Positions 8,370 to 16,529 of a stretch of 64,000 nucleotides of DNA are shown here, piece by piece. How positions within the stretch are numbered: position 1 is the first letter of the stretch; every line of letters begins with the position of its first letter. The notes under the pieces are model-generated. The model was not told the DNA's origin. It made no database searches and saw only the letters and a program-made list of their open reading frames with translations. A program made the translations under genes and the position numbers. Source of the stretch: OLB6 sp964493635 (lineage in GTDB: Bacteria > Bacteroidota > Ignavibacteria > Kapaibacteriales > Kapaibacteriaceae); NCBI GenBank assembly GCA_964493635.1, contig CAZBOW010000002.1, positions 88,890-152,889 on the forward strand, read 5' to 3'.

Positions 8370-9926
8370 TTAGGCTGCAACTGTAGCTGCGAAACGCTCC
8401 GTGAAGGACGTCAGCAGTGTGTTGAGCATTTGAACAATCTCGTCGGTAAGTGCTTTGTCGCGCTGAAGTTTCTGGAGCAACTCCGGAGACGACACTTTCA
8501 CTGTTTCTAGGAGCTCCTGCTCGTAACGCTTTACTTCTGTTACCGGCAGTTCGTCCATAAAACCGTTCGTAGCGGCATAGATCGTAACGATCTGTTCCTC
8601 AACCGGCACTGGCGAGTACTGCTGTTGCTTCATTACTTCCATCAAGCGAGCACCACGACGAAGCTGCTGCTGTGTAGACTTGTCGAGGTCCGATCCAAAT
8701 TTGGCAAATGCCTCAAGGGCACGGTACTGCGCCAATTCGAGCTTGAGTGGACCGGCGACCTTCTTCATAGCCTTGATCTGGGCGTTACCACCTACACGGG
8801 ATACCGAGATACCAACGTTGAGAGCCGGACGCACACCTGCGTTGAACAGACTTGGTTCGAGGTAGATCTGACCGTCCGTAATCGAGATCACGTTGGTGGG
8901 AATGTAGGCCGATACGTCACCAGCTTGCGTTTCGATCACCGGAAGCGCCGTTAGCGAGCCCCCTCCCAGCTTATCGTTCAGCTTCGCCGCACGTTCCAGC
9001 AAGCGGCTATGGAGATAGAAGACGTCGCCGGGATACGCCTCGCGTCCTGGTGGACGACGCAGCAGCAGCGACACCTGACGGTATGCAGCGGCCTGCTTGG
9101 TAAGGTCGTCGTAAATCACCAATGCATGACGTCCGCTATCACGGAAGTACTCACCCATGGAACATCCGCAGTATGGAGCTACGAACTGCAGCGGGGCTGG
9201 ATCGGAGGCCGAGGCCGTCACGATCGTGGTGTACTCCATAGCACCATACTTTTCCAGTGTAGCCAGAACGTTGGCCACGGTGGATCCCTTCTGACCGATG
9301 GCAACGTAGATACAGAACACCGGCTCGATGCCATTGGCTTTCGCCTCTTCGGTGTGCGTGTACTTCTGGTTGATGATCGTGTCCACAGCGATAACCGTCT
9401 TACCTGTTTGACGGTCGCCGATGATCAGCTCACGCTGTCCACGGCCGATCGGAATCAGCGAGTCAACCGCCTTGATACCGGTTTGGAGTGGCTGCGTTAC
9501 GGGCTGACGATCAATGACGCCCAAGGCTTTACGCTCGATGGGATACACGGCTGATTCCTTGATCGGTCCTTTGCCGTCCAATGGCTGACCCAGCGGGTTC
9601 ACCACACGACCGAGCAGACCTTCACCAACCGGTACCGACGCAATACGGCCGGTCCGGCGTGCTTGATCCCCTTCTTTTACCAGGGAGTCATCGCCAAAGA
9701 GAACCACACCTACGCTGTCCTCTTCAAGGTTGAGTACCATTCCCACAACGCCGTTGGGGAACTCCACCAACTCGGAGGCCATCACGTTGCTCAGGCCGTA
9801 TACACGAGCAACACCGTCACCCACTTGGAGCACGGTACCAACTTCGTACACATCGGTTTCTTTTTCGAATCCTGCGAGCTGTCGTCGGAGAATTGCTGAA
9901 ATCTCTTCGGGGCGAACATCAGCCAT
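8370..9926 (-). CDS. atpA: F1 ATP synthase alpha subunit
   Basis: The alpha subunit is non-catalytic but binds nucleotide. The P-loop GDRQTGKT is near residue 172 and the family signature PALNVGISVSRVGG, including the arginine finger, is near residue 370. The N-terminus MADVRPEEISAILRRQ is normal. 518 residues is slightly longer than most. It is followed by hldD rather than atpG, and no beta-subunit gene (atpD) lies in the window, so the F1 genes are split between loci as in other Bacteroidota/Chlorobiota. Confidence 0.98.
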   Translation of the reverse strand: MADVRPEEISAILRRQLAGFEKETDVYEVGTVLQVGDGVARVYGLSNVMASELVEFPNGVVGMVLNLEEDSVGVVLFGDDSLVKEGDQARRTGRIASVPVGEGLLGRVVNPLGQPLDGKGPIKESAVYPIERKALGVIDRQPVTQPLQTGIKAVDSLIPIGRGQRELIIGDRQTGKTVIAVDTIINQKYTHTEEAKANGIEPVFCIYVAIGQKGSTVANVLATLEKYGAMEYTTIVTASASDPAPLQFVAPYCGCSMGEYFRDSGRHALVIYDDLTKQAAAYRQVSLLLRRPPGREAYPGDVFYLHSRLLERAAKLNDKLGGGSLTALPVIETQAGDVSAYIPTNVISITDGQIYLEPSLFNAGVRPALNVGISVSRVGGNAQIKAMKKVAGPLKLELAQYRALEAFAKFGSDLDKSTQQQLRRGARLMEVMKQQQYSPVPVEEQIVTIYAATNGFMDELPVTEVKRYEQELLETVKVSSPELLQKLQRDKALTDEIVQMLNTLLTSFTERFAATVAA

Positions 9927-9974
9927 GGTTGTGATCCTTCTTCAGTATTCGGTCGGTGTTGATCAATTGTATTC

Positions 9975-10523
9975 TTAGTTCAAAATCTCGGCGGACAATC
10001 TGGTACGCAGGTCCTCCAGCTGATGCTGCAGGGTTCCGTCGTAGACGTTGTCGCCGATGGCAATCCGCATTCCACCAATGAGTGAGGCATCTACCGTGTA
10101 GACGGCCTCGACGGTCTTTCCCGTTCGTGTTGCAACGGCCTGTTGCACACGATCTCTGGTTGGTCCGTCAAGTTCGGACGCCGAGGCGACCGCGATACGC
10201 AGCACGTTGTTCCGTTGATCGAGCAAGTCTGCGTAGGATTGGATGATTTCCCGGTAGAATCGCTCGCGACCTTTTTCGATCACCAACTGCAGGAAGGTAA
10301 GTGTAAGGGGGCGTACCGAGTCGGCAAATGCTTCCTTGACAATCGCTTTTTTGCGCCACCACTCGATAATGGGGCTTCGCAGGAGCATGCGCAGGTCGGA
10401 CGACGCATCCGCTGCATGAAGTACCCGAACCAGGTCGGCTTGCACAGCTTCTTCAATACCCTGAGATACAGCTTCGCTGAGCAGGGCAGAGGCATAGCGA
10501 TCGGCAATGGCTTTAATGGACAT
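9975..10523 (-). CDS. atpH: F1 ATP synthase delta subunit
   Basis: The delta subunit (OSCP homologue) links the peripheral stalk to the top of F1. The protein is 182 residues with the helical N-terminal domain IADRYASALLSEAV and a C-terminal domain containing IGGMRIAIGDNVYDGTLQHQLEDL, which is diagnostic. It is placed between atpF and atpA, the standard order. Confidence 0.96.
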   Translation of the reverse strand: MSIKAIADRYASALLSEAVSQGIEEAVQADLVRVLHAADASSDLRMLLRSPIIEWWRKKAIVKEAFADSVRPLTLTFLQLVIEKGRERFYREIIQSYADLLDQRNNVLRIAVASASELDGPTRDRVQQAVATRTGKTVEAVYTVDASLIGGMRIAIGDNVYDGTLQHQLEDLRTRLSAEILN

Positions 10524-10556
10524 GATGCAAGTCTGTATGGGTTCGGTTCAGGAGAA

Positions 10557-11060
10557 TCAGTTCTTCGACAATTCGTTCACATAGTCCTCGGCCAAGCGCT
10601 TGTGGTCGGCATCGTTGATGGACCGGCCAAGCATCTTCGATGTCGCATCAACAACCATCACCGATACCTCGGAACGAAGCTGCTGCAGGGCAAGGTCGCG
10701 CTGACGCTCGATCTCGCGGGTTGCGTCGTCGACCTTCTGCTTCTTAACAACCTCGGCTTCTTCAGCCGCCTTACGCACGATGGCTTCGGCCTGCAGCTTG
10801 CCTTCGCGCACGATGGACATCATCTCGTTCTGCGCATTTGCAATCTTCTCCTTGCTTTCTGTCAGCATGGCCTTGGCTTCTGCGTTCGCCGTTTCGGCGT
10901 TCCGCAGCGCTTCATCGATGGTGTTCGTGCGAGCAGCCAGGGCCGACATCATTGGCTTCCACGCAAACTTGGCAATGATGACGGCGAAGATGGTGAAGTT
11001 GATAAGCGTCCAGAACACAAGTCCTGGACTCAGTTGCAGAAACGCTGGTAGGTTACCCAT
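10557..11060 (-). CDS. atpF: F0 ATP synthase b subunit
   Basis: The b subunit forms the peripheral stalk. It has one membrane helix near the N-terminus (residues 14-32, FWTLINFTIFAVIIAKFAWKP spans it), then a long charged coiled coil of about 110 residues and a C-terminal delta-binding part. 167 residues is typical. Only one b-type gene is present in this operon. A strong inverted repeat lies between it and the upstream atpE. Confidence 0.95.
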   Translation of the reverse strand: MGNLPAFLQLSPGLVFWTLINFTIFAVIIAKFAWKPMMSALAARTNTIDEALRNAETANAEAKAMLTESKEKIANAQNEMMSIVREGKLQAEAIVRKAAEEAEVVKKQKVDDATREIERQRDLALQQLRSEVSVMVVDATSKMLGRSINDADHKRLAEDYVNELSKN

Positions 11061-11088
11061 GATAGTCTCGTGTTCACAGTTGTTGTTT

Positions 11089-11141
11089 CAGTGCAGGCCT
11101 GTTGGCTTCCAACCCGCCTGCACTGACCCCGACGTGCGGGG
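11089..11141 (-). promoter_or_regulatory. Two intercistronic hairpins between atpE and atpF
   Basis: The arms CAGTGCAGGC (11089-11098) and GCCTGCACTG (11116-11125) are perfect complements. Inside them GTTGG/CCAAC (11101-11105 and 11109-11113) extend the stem to 15 pairs around a 2+2 internal bulge and a 3-nt loop. A second hairpin, CCCCG/CGGGG, lies at 11127-11141. No T-run follows in the direction of transcription, so these look like mRNA-stability or processing elements in the operon rather than a terminator. Confidence 0.6.
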
Positions 11142-11156
11142 GCAGCTTTGATAGTC

Positions 11157-11396
11157 TTACTTCACGGCCAGAAGAATACAGATTACACCGGCCAGCAGAG
11201 CAACACCCTCGATCAGAGCGGCGCCGATGATCATTGTGGTACGGATGTCACCAGCGTTTTCTGGCTGACGGCTGCTTGCCTCGAGGGCGGCAGCGGCAAG
11301 GCGACCAATACCGGTACCTACACCGAATACAGTGATGCCCACACCAAGGCCGGCTGACAGGTAGGCGAATGCGGTTGAGAGTGCTGCGGTTTCCAT
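11157..11396 (-). CDS. atpE: F0 ATP synthase c subunit
   Basis: This is the proteolipid that forms the rotor ring. The start at 11396 is fixed by AGGAG 6 nt upstream and gives 79 residues; an earlier in-frame codon would add 23 atypical residues. There are two membrane helices joined by the polar loop around RQPE (43-46). The ion-carrying carboxylate is Glu63 in IIGAALIEGVALL. The next residue is Gly, not Ser/Thr, and the helix-1 Gln of Na+-type rings is not seen, which favours proton coupling (inference). Confidence 0.96.
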   Translation of the reverse strand: METAALSTAFAYLSAGLGVGITVFGVGTGIGRLAAAALEASSRQPENAGDIRTTMIIGAALIEGVALLAGVICILLAVK

Positions 11397-11421
11397 TGGA
11401 AACTCCTGTTGTGATGATGAA

Positions 11422-12420
11422 TTAGTGAGCGTGAGAGTGATGGTCGTCCGTTGCGTGATCACCAAGTGCTAACCCAACGAACACCGACGTAAGCATCGAG
11501 AAAATGTAGGCCTGCAGGAAGGCTACAAGAAGCTCCAGCAGGTAAATGAAGACCGAGAACAGTACACTTACTGGGGCTACGAAGGAGCCGACAAGTGCGC
11601 CCATGTCTTGCGAGAAGAAGAAAATCAGGCCTACCAGAGACAGCAGCACGATGTGACCGGCCGTCATGTTGGCGAACAAACGGATCATCAAGGCAAAGGG
11701 CTTGGTGATCAGCGACACGAGTTCGATCGGGATCATGATTGGCGCAAGGTACACCGGGGCACCACCAAGGAGGTGATGGAGCCAAGCCTTGATGCCGGCA
11801 TCCTTGATGGCGATGTAATTCACCACGCCAAACGCCGTGATGGCCAGTGCCATCGTCACACCCAGAGCTCCCGTAGCGGCGTGATTACCGGGGAGCAGGC
11901 CAAACAGATTCAAGAACAGAATGAAGAAGAACAGCGACATGATGTACGGCATCAGTCGGTTGGTTCGTGCCGGAGTGCCCACGTTTGGTCCCACGATCTC
12001 GTCGCGGATATAGAGCACCACGCTCTCGAGCACGTTCTGGATACCCCGTGGCGCTGCCAACGGCTGCTTTTTGTACCTACGACCCGCCACCGAAAACAGC
12101 AGAATCACAACGGCCATGGCGATCCACTCGTACACAACGAAGTTCGTCACCGACAGGTCCCAAGCCGGATGCTCTCCGGTGTCCTTGCGCACAGGATGGC
12201 CCTCGTGCATCGTGAAGACGCCTGCATCCTCCATCGCATGCTCATTGGCATACACATGGACGCCGTTGTCGACCAGGATCACCGGGAGAACCGGCATGTG
12301 CTGGAAGAACATGTTCAGTTCGTGGTGATCTCCAAGCTCACCCATCAGCTCGGTGAATACGGACTTCTCCTCACCTGCTGCTGGCGACTCTACCGACGGT
12401 TGTTGTTGTTCGTTTTTCAT
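11422..12420 (-). CDS. atpB: F0 ATP synthase a subunit
   Basis: The a subunit forms the proton half-channels. At 332 residues it has a long hydrophilic N-terminal extension of about 95 residues before the first membrane helix, a feature seen in Bacteroidota/Chlorobiota. The essential Arg lies in FALMIRLFANMTAGH. The C-terminus is rich in His and Asp (DDHHSHAH). Its ATG overlaps the stop of the small membrane protein gene upstream by 4 bp. Confidence 0.96.
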   Translation of the reverse strand: MKNEQQQPSVESPAAGEEKSVFTELMGELGDHHELNMFFQHMPVLPVILVDNGVHVYANEHAMEDAGVFTMHEGHPVRKDTGEHPAWDLSVTNFVVYEWIAMAVVILLFSVAGRRYKKQPLAAPRGIQNVLESVVLYIRDEIVGPNVGTPARTNRLMPYIMSLFFFILFLNLFGLLPGNHAATGALGVTMALAITAFGVVNYIAIKDAGIKAWLHHLLGGAPVYLAPIMIPIELVSLITKPFALMIRLFANMTAGHIVLLSLVGLIFFFSQDMGALVGSFVAPVSVLFSVFIYLLELLVAFLQAYIFSMLTSVFVGLALGDHATDDHHSHAH

Positions 12421-12803
12421 GCCGAGGCTACTATCCCTACGATTCGATCAGGCGTCAGTCGAGCGTTTTTTTTTAGGAGGTCCGACACTGGACGGCGCAC
12501 CTGTCGCTTGCTGAGCTCGTACGAGCGATGAAAAAAAAGGATCTCTCCCATCAACATCACAAAACACACCACGGCAAACGTAAGGCTAAACACCACCTGG
12601 TGCATCTCGGCAATGCTTAAACAGTACCAGGCAGCCGTTACCACAGCGATACCACGCACGGCCATGCTACCAAAGACAACGGCAAGGAACACGTTCAATT
12701 CCTTACCGAATGCCTTCTTGGTAACCACGTAGCCTAGCAAGGTGTTCACCGCGCAAATGGCAATGGCTGTTACCGCACCCACCCATGGACTTCCAACGTC
12801 CAT
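12417..12803 (-). CDS. Small four-helix membrane protein of the ATP synthase operon (AtpI/AtpR position)
   Basis: 128 residues with four predicted membrane helices, then a basic cytoplasmic tail with HRSYELSKRQVRR. The position directly before atpB, with a 4-bp overlap, and the size match the AtpI-type assembly factor/ion-channel proteins that help build the c-ring. The sequence itself is too variable for firm family assignment, so the call rests mainly on context. Confidence 0.75.
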   Translation of the reverse strand: MDVGSPWVGAVTAIAICAVNTLLGYVVTKKAFGKELNVFLAVVFGSMAVRGIAVVTAAWYCLSIAEMHQVVFSLTFAVVCFVMLMGEILFFHRSYELSKRQVRRPVSDLLKKNARLTPDRIVGIVASA

Positions 12804-12809
12804 TTCCGT

Positions 12810-13100
12810 TTATCCTTCGTGCCTTCTCGGCGTTGATGGTTCGTTGACGTCTTCGACCCGTTTCTGCTCCTGATCGCGTGCCAGCAAACGCTGCACGTTG
12901 CGCAGGAACTGGTAAAAGCCTGCCACACTCCCAAGGGTAAGTCCCCCGATCAGACCCCACGGATCTGAACCCGCGAGGTGATCCACAAACCACCCAAGAG
13001 CGCCCATCACAACAACCGATGCTGCCAGCTGCGTCCCCAACACAAGGTAAGGGGCTAGGCTTTGCATTACCGTCGGCATTACCCTCGATGGAGGAGGCAT
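12810..13100 (-). CDS. AtpQ/AtpZ-like two-helix protein, first gene of the ATP synthase operon
   Basis: The 96-aa protein has two hydrophobic helices separated by a short loop (GWFVDHLAGSDPWGLIGG) and a charged tail. This fits the F0F1-ATPase gene-1 family of small Mg2+/Ca2+-transporter-like proteins that open many atp operons. The start is ambiguous: the ATG at 13100 or one 21 nt downstream, which has GAGGG just before it. It lies 25 nt after a good TAATTTTG promoter box. Confidence 0.8.
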   Translation of the reverse strand: MPPPSRVMPTVMQSLAPYLVLGTQLAASVVVMGALGWFVDHLAGSDPWGLIGGLTLGSVAGFYQFLRNVQRLLARDQEQKRVEDVNEPSTPRRHEG

Positions 13101-13125
13101 GGCAAGGCTCGTACAATTTCGCGCG

Positions 13126-13157
13126 CAAAATTAGCCGTGATCCGGCTAAAAACCCAA
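13126..13157 (-). promoter_or_regulatory. Promoter of the ATP synthase operon
   Basis: On the minus strand TTG (13157-13155), a 21-nt spacer and TAATTTTG (13133-13126) match the Bacteroidota TTG/TAnnTTTG promoter. The first atp gene begins 25 nt downstream. The -7 box overlaps the distal arm of the terminator-like hairpin of the preceding gene. Confidence 0.55.
13131..13149 (-). terminator. Hairpin at the end of the CBM9-like gene
   Basis: TTAGCCG (13131-13137) and CGGCTAA (13143-13149) form a 7-bp stem with a 5-nt loop. On the minus strand it is followed by TTTT and contains the TAG stop of the CBM9-like gene. The stem is short but the T-run and position suit a rho-independent terminator. 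Confidence 0.5.
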
Positions 13158-14489
13158 TTCACGGAGACTTGTCAGAACGTCGTCGGCAAAAATGTTAGTG
13201 GTTTGGCCATACCACATGGCTGCAGGCACAAAACACAGAGATCCATAGGTGGACGGATTTAGCGGCTCGATTGCACTCGAGGCCACAACCGTGACCTCCT
13301 CGGCCCGAAAATCATTGTCGACGTCGTACAACGCAATCGTGCACCCAATCTCGGTGAGCTGCTGATCGCGGATCGGTGGGCGGTTATATCCGAGCAACGC
13401 AAAGGGGATCCGGAGCTTCACGATGTAGCCATCCGAACGCTGCGAGGTTACAACCCGTACCTGCGAGGCTGCCTCGTCCTGTTCGTCGGTGAGCGCATCC
13501 GTGGTGCGCACCTTGATCGTCGGCCGAATGTCCTGAAAGTCGCCAATCTTCACGGAGAAGGCATACAGGCCGGAATCCGCTTCGGTTCGCACATTCAACG
13601 TGCGCCCGGCAACCTTGGTGAGGTACCGGCTGGACGACTCCGCACCCGGCGGTGCCACATCCAGCCACAGCTCCAGACGGTCGGACGGACAGGTATCGCA
13701 CCACCCCGTTACCACATGGGAGTCTAAAACGGCAATCCGTGCATACAGGTACTGTTCATCGTACACCAAACGAGCGCGAAACGAGGCATCCCCCACACCC
13801 GACCACCAGAAACTACCGCGACGCACATGATCGATGGTACCGACGCTTGCCTCCGGAATAATCCCGGCAAACACCTGCCGGCCACGTTCATAGCACGGAA
13901 TCGTAATGAACGAGGTTTGGAAAGAGGGCTTAGCCTGGAGCAGATACCGGTCGCTGGTTTCTAGGGTCTGGTAGTTTCGGTACGATTCGTGGGCAAAGCC
14001 CTGAATGGTATTGCTGACGAATCGATCGACCATCACCACGCTGCCACCAACGTAGCGATAGCCCGTCATGATCCAGTCCTCTTCCTTGCGTTTCTGAGCC
14101 ACGTAGCAGGTGGTGTTTTTGATCACCACACCCACTTCTAGGGGAAGCGTCACATACGGTACGCGGTAGGTAGCAACGTTCTCCAGAAATCCGTCGATGT
14201 CGGCAAAGAGGTATACGACACACTCCTTGCGCCGAGTACCGAGAACGTTGATGGAGAATGCAACATCCAGGTGGCCATCACCGGTAAAATCACCAGCATC
14301 CCAACCCCAAATCCGATAGTCCGAGCCCTTCGGCATCGCCTCTTGGAGGTCGTCGATGAGTTCGTCGGCAAAGTAGGGGGCTAGCCGCGCGCGGAGCTCG
14401 GAGAACGGTACCCCCGCCTGTGCTACAGTCGACGTGACTGCCAGCATCAAGAGTGCTACAAACAACAGGGTGGAGCGTACGGATCGCAT
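13146..14489 (-). CDS. Secreted protein with a CBM9-like beta-sandwich domain
   Basis: 447 residues from the ATG at 14489. An N-terminal signal peptide (hydrophobic residues 6-20, cleavage after TVAQA) is clear. Residues about 55-75 contain DAGDFTGDGHLDVAF, a calcium-binding FG-GAP/VCBS-like loop. The C-terminal half (FRARLVYDEQYLYARI, DRLELWLDVAP, RIPFALLGYN) has the pattern of family-9 carbohydrate-binding-like domains. It is probably periplasmic or outer-surface with a ligand-binding role; no catalytic residues are seen. It follows the sugar kinase gene by 11 bp. Confidence 0.85.
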   Translation of the reverse strand: MRSVRSTLLFVALLMLAVTSTVAQAGVPFSELRARLAPYFADELIDDLQEAMPKGSDYRIWGWDAGDFTGDGHLDVAFSINVLGTRRKECVVYLFADIDGFLENVATYRVPYVTLPLEVGVVIKNTTCYVAQKRKEEDWIMTGYRYVGGSVVMVDRFVSNTIQGFAHESYRNYQTLETSDRYLLQAKPSFQTSFITIPCYERGRQVFAGIIPEASVGTIDHVRRGSFWWSGVGDASFRARLVYDEQYLYARIAVLDSHVVTGWCDTCPSDRLELWLDVAPPGAESSSRYLTKVAGRTLNVRTEADSGLYAFSVKIGDFQDIRPTIKVRTTDALTDEQDEAASQVRVVTSQRSDGYIVKLRIPFALLGYNRPPIRDQQLTEIGCTIALYDVDNDFRAEEVTVVASSAIEPLNPSTYGSLCFVPAAMWYGQTTNIFADDVLTSLRELGF

Positions 14490-14500
14490 AGACCGCAAAT

Positions 14501-15484
14501 CTACGGCAGGATCGAATCTCGCACGCTGATGTGACTGGTTCGAAGTCGTGCACCATACTGGGCCACTACTTGTGCTGCCGCATACGATGCCAGCCGTCCG
14601 GCGTGTTCCGGGTGGTGGCGGTGTATCACACCGTAGAGGAAGGCCCCGGCAAACATGTCGCCGGCACCGGTGGCATCCACCGGTACGATTGGGTAGGCCG
14701 GAACCTGAACCTCGTGGCCGTTCCACGCGATGTGGGATCCTCGATCGCCCATGGTGAGCACCACATTGCGAAATCGGGAGCGGAGGGCGGCATGGGCATT
14801 CTCCAACGAGTCCTCCTGAGCAAGGGCCTGTCCCTCGACTTCGTTGCAAAAGACAAGATCGGTATGCTTCAGGATGCTATTCAGGTGATGACCAAACACG
14901 TCAATGACGAAGCGATCGGAACAGCTTACGGCGATGTAGGTACCGTGCTTCCGTGCATAGAATGCGGCGCGATCAACGGCCTCGGCACCGGAGTCGTCTG
15001 TGAGTTTGTACCCCTCGATGTAGAGCCACTCGGAGGCCTTAATCACGTCCTCATCTACATGCACTGGACCATAGTTCGAGTTCACGGCAAGTGTCGTGTT
15101 GAGAGTACGCTCACTATCGGGGGTGATCATCACCACGCATGTACCAGTCGTCTCACCAGGAATCGACGATGCCTGCAGATGAATCCCCAACTCATGGAAC
15201 TCGTCAGCATAGAACGTACCGAAGGTATCGCTACCGAGCAGAGAACTGAAAGCCCCCTTCCCCCCAAACTGCGCAAAAGCAATCAGGGAGTTTGCCGCCG
15301 AACCGCCGGAGCTGCGATGGCTGTCGCGGTCGGCAAGGGCGCCGAGGATCTCCTGCTGACGAGCAGGGTCGGTGAGGGTCATCGCCCCCTTGGTTACGCC
15401 GAACGTCTCAAGTTCAGCTTCAGTTACACGGTATTCGAGGTCGACAAGGGCATTACCGATGCCCATGAGTTGTACTGACTTCAC
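14501..15484 (-). CDS. PfkB-family carbohydrate/nucleoside kinase (adenosine kinase-like)
   Basis: This is a ribokinase-fold kinase. The N-terminal substrate motif SSGGSAANSL is near residue 58 and the C-terminal signature DATGAGDMFAGAFLYG, with the catalytic Asp, is near residue 265. 327 residues is typical. The overall pattern (GNALVDLEYRV, SDRFVIDVF) is closest to the adenosine-kinase-like proteins of Bacteroidota; ribokinase or fructokinase activity cannot be excluded. It lies 22 bp downstream of ddl. Confidence 0.88.
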   Translation of the reverse strand: MKSVQLMGIGNALVDLEYRVTEAELETFGVTKGAMTLTDPARQQEILGALADRDSHRSSGGSAANSLIAFAQFGGKGAFSSLLGSDTFGTFYADEFHELGIHLQASSIPGETTGTCVVMITPDSERTLNTTLAVNSNYGPVHVDEDVIKASEWLYIEGYKLTDDSGAEAVDRAAFYARKHGTYIAVSCSDRFVIDVFGHHLNSILKHTDLVFCNEVEGQALAQEDSLENAHAALRSRFRNVVLTMGDRGSHIAWNGHEVQVPAYPIVPVDATGAGDMFAGAFLYGVIHRHHPEHAGRLASYAAAQVVAQYGARLRTSHISVRDSILP

Positions 15485-15506
15485 GGTTCTGTTCTTTTAC
15501 GGTTCG

Positions 15507-16529
15507 TTACGGGGTTTCGAGTGACAAGCGGATGATTTCTTCGCAGAGATCGGCAAAGCCAATCCCAACGGCCTTTGCAGCCATGGGTACAAGACTCAAC
15601 TCGGTGAATCCCGGAACGGTGTTCACTTCCAGGCACACGGGCAGTTGGTCTTCCGTCAACAAAAAGTCCACACGGCTATAGGTTGCACAGCCAAGTGCGC
15701 GATGAGCTGTCACAGCAAGGCTCATCATGTGATCACGAACGTGATCCTCAAGATCGGCCGGGCAGTGGTACTCCGTGCGACCCTTCGTGTACTTGTTTTG
15801 GTAGTCATAGGTCCCCTCATGAGGGACGATCTCAATCACAGGCAGTGCCTCATCGCCCAGAACGGCCACCGTAAACTCTCGTCCACGAACGTACCGCTCC
15901 ACGATGATCGAGTTTGTGTACCTGGCTGCCTCCTGCACGGCAGCTTGGAGGTCGTGCAGATCACCACTCTCGACGATGGTCATCCCCACAGTGGAACCTC
16001 CGTCGTTTGGCTTGACAACCACCGGCCCTTTCAGCTCCTGCCGTACCTCTTCTAACAACTCCATGTCGTTGGCATCGGAGGCTTGCAGCGTTGCCCAGTG
16101 CGCCGTGGGAATGGAGCTCACCTGAAACAACATCTTTGCAAGTCCCTTATCCATGGCAATGGCACTGGCCGTCATCCCACTTCCCGTAAACGGCAAACCA
16201 CGCAGGTGGAGGAGCGCCTGCATGTAGCCATCCTCTCCGTACTGACCGTGCAGAAGATTGAATACGATGTCAACGCCATCGAGCTGTCCCGAGGCAACGC
16301 ACTCCATCAGAGCCTCTTTTCGGAATCCGGCCAGTTCCTCAGGAGCTACCGGCGCATTGGTTGCCGCATCCAGATCGGCATCCGAGAGTTCCGCATGTGC
16401 ACCGCGCGATGGATCAAACGCCCGCACGGTATGGCCGCGCTCACGCAGTGCGCGTGTAACGGCCCGACCACTCAGGAGTGAAATGTTGCGTTCGGAACTA
16501 ATTCCGCCCATCAATACGGCGATGTTCAT
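15507..16529 (-). CDS. ddl: D-alanine--D-alanine ligase
   Basis: This ATP-grasp enzyme makes the D-Ala-D-Ala dipeptide for peptidoglycan. The start at 16529 gives the usual MNIAVLMGGISSERNISLLSG N-terminus; its ATG overlaps the TGA of the glycosylase gene by 4 bp. The ATP-grasp residues VVKPNDGGSTVGM and the Mg-binding CLEVNTVPGFTELS are present. 340 residues is normal. Being coupled to a DNA glycosylase is uncommon. Confidence 0.96.
   Translation of the reverse strand: MNIAVLMGGISSERNISLLSGRAVTRALRERGHTVRAFDPSRGAHAELSDADLDAATNAPVAPEELAGFRKEALMECVASGQLDGVDIVFNLLHGQYGEDGYMQALLHLRGLPFTGSGMTASAIAMDKGLAKMLFQVSSIPTAHWATLQASDANDMELLEEVRQELKGPVVVKPNDGGSTVGMTIVESGDLHDLQAAVQEAARYTNSIIVERYVRGREFTVAVLGDEALPVIEIVPHEGTYDYQNKYTKGRTEYHCPADLEDHVRDHMMSLAVTAHRALGCATYSRVDFLLTEDQLPVCLEVNTVPGFTELSLVPMAAKAVGIGFADLCEEIIRLSLETP

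Noticed and set aside
10143..11051. 302-codon plus-strand open frame opposite atpH and atpF
   Set aside because: Antisense to two certain ATP synthase genes; no start signal or family match.
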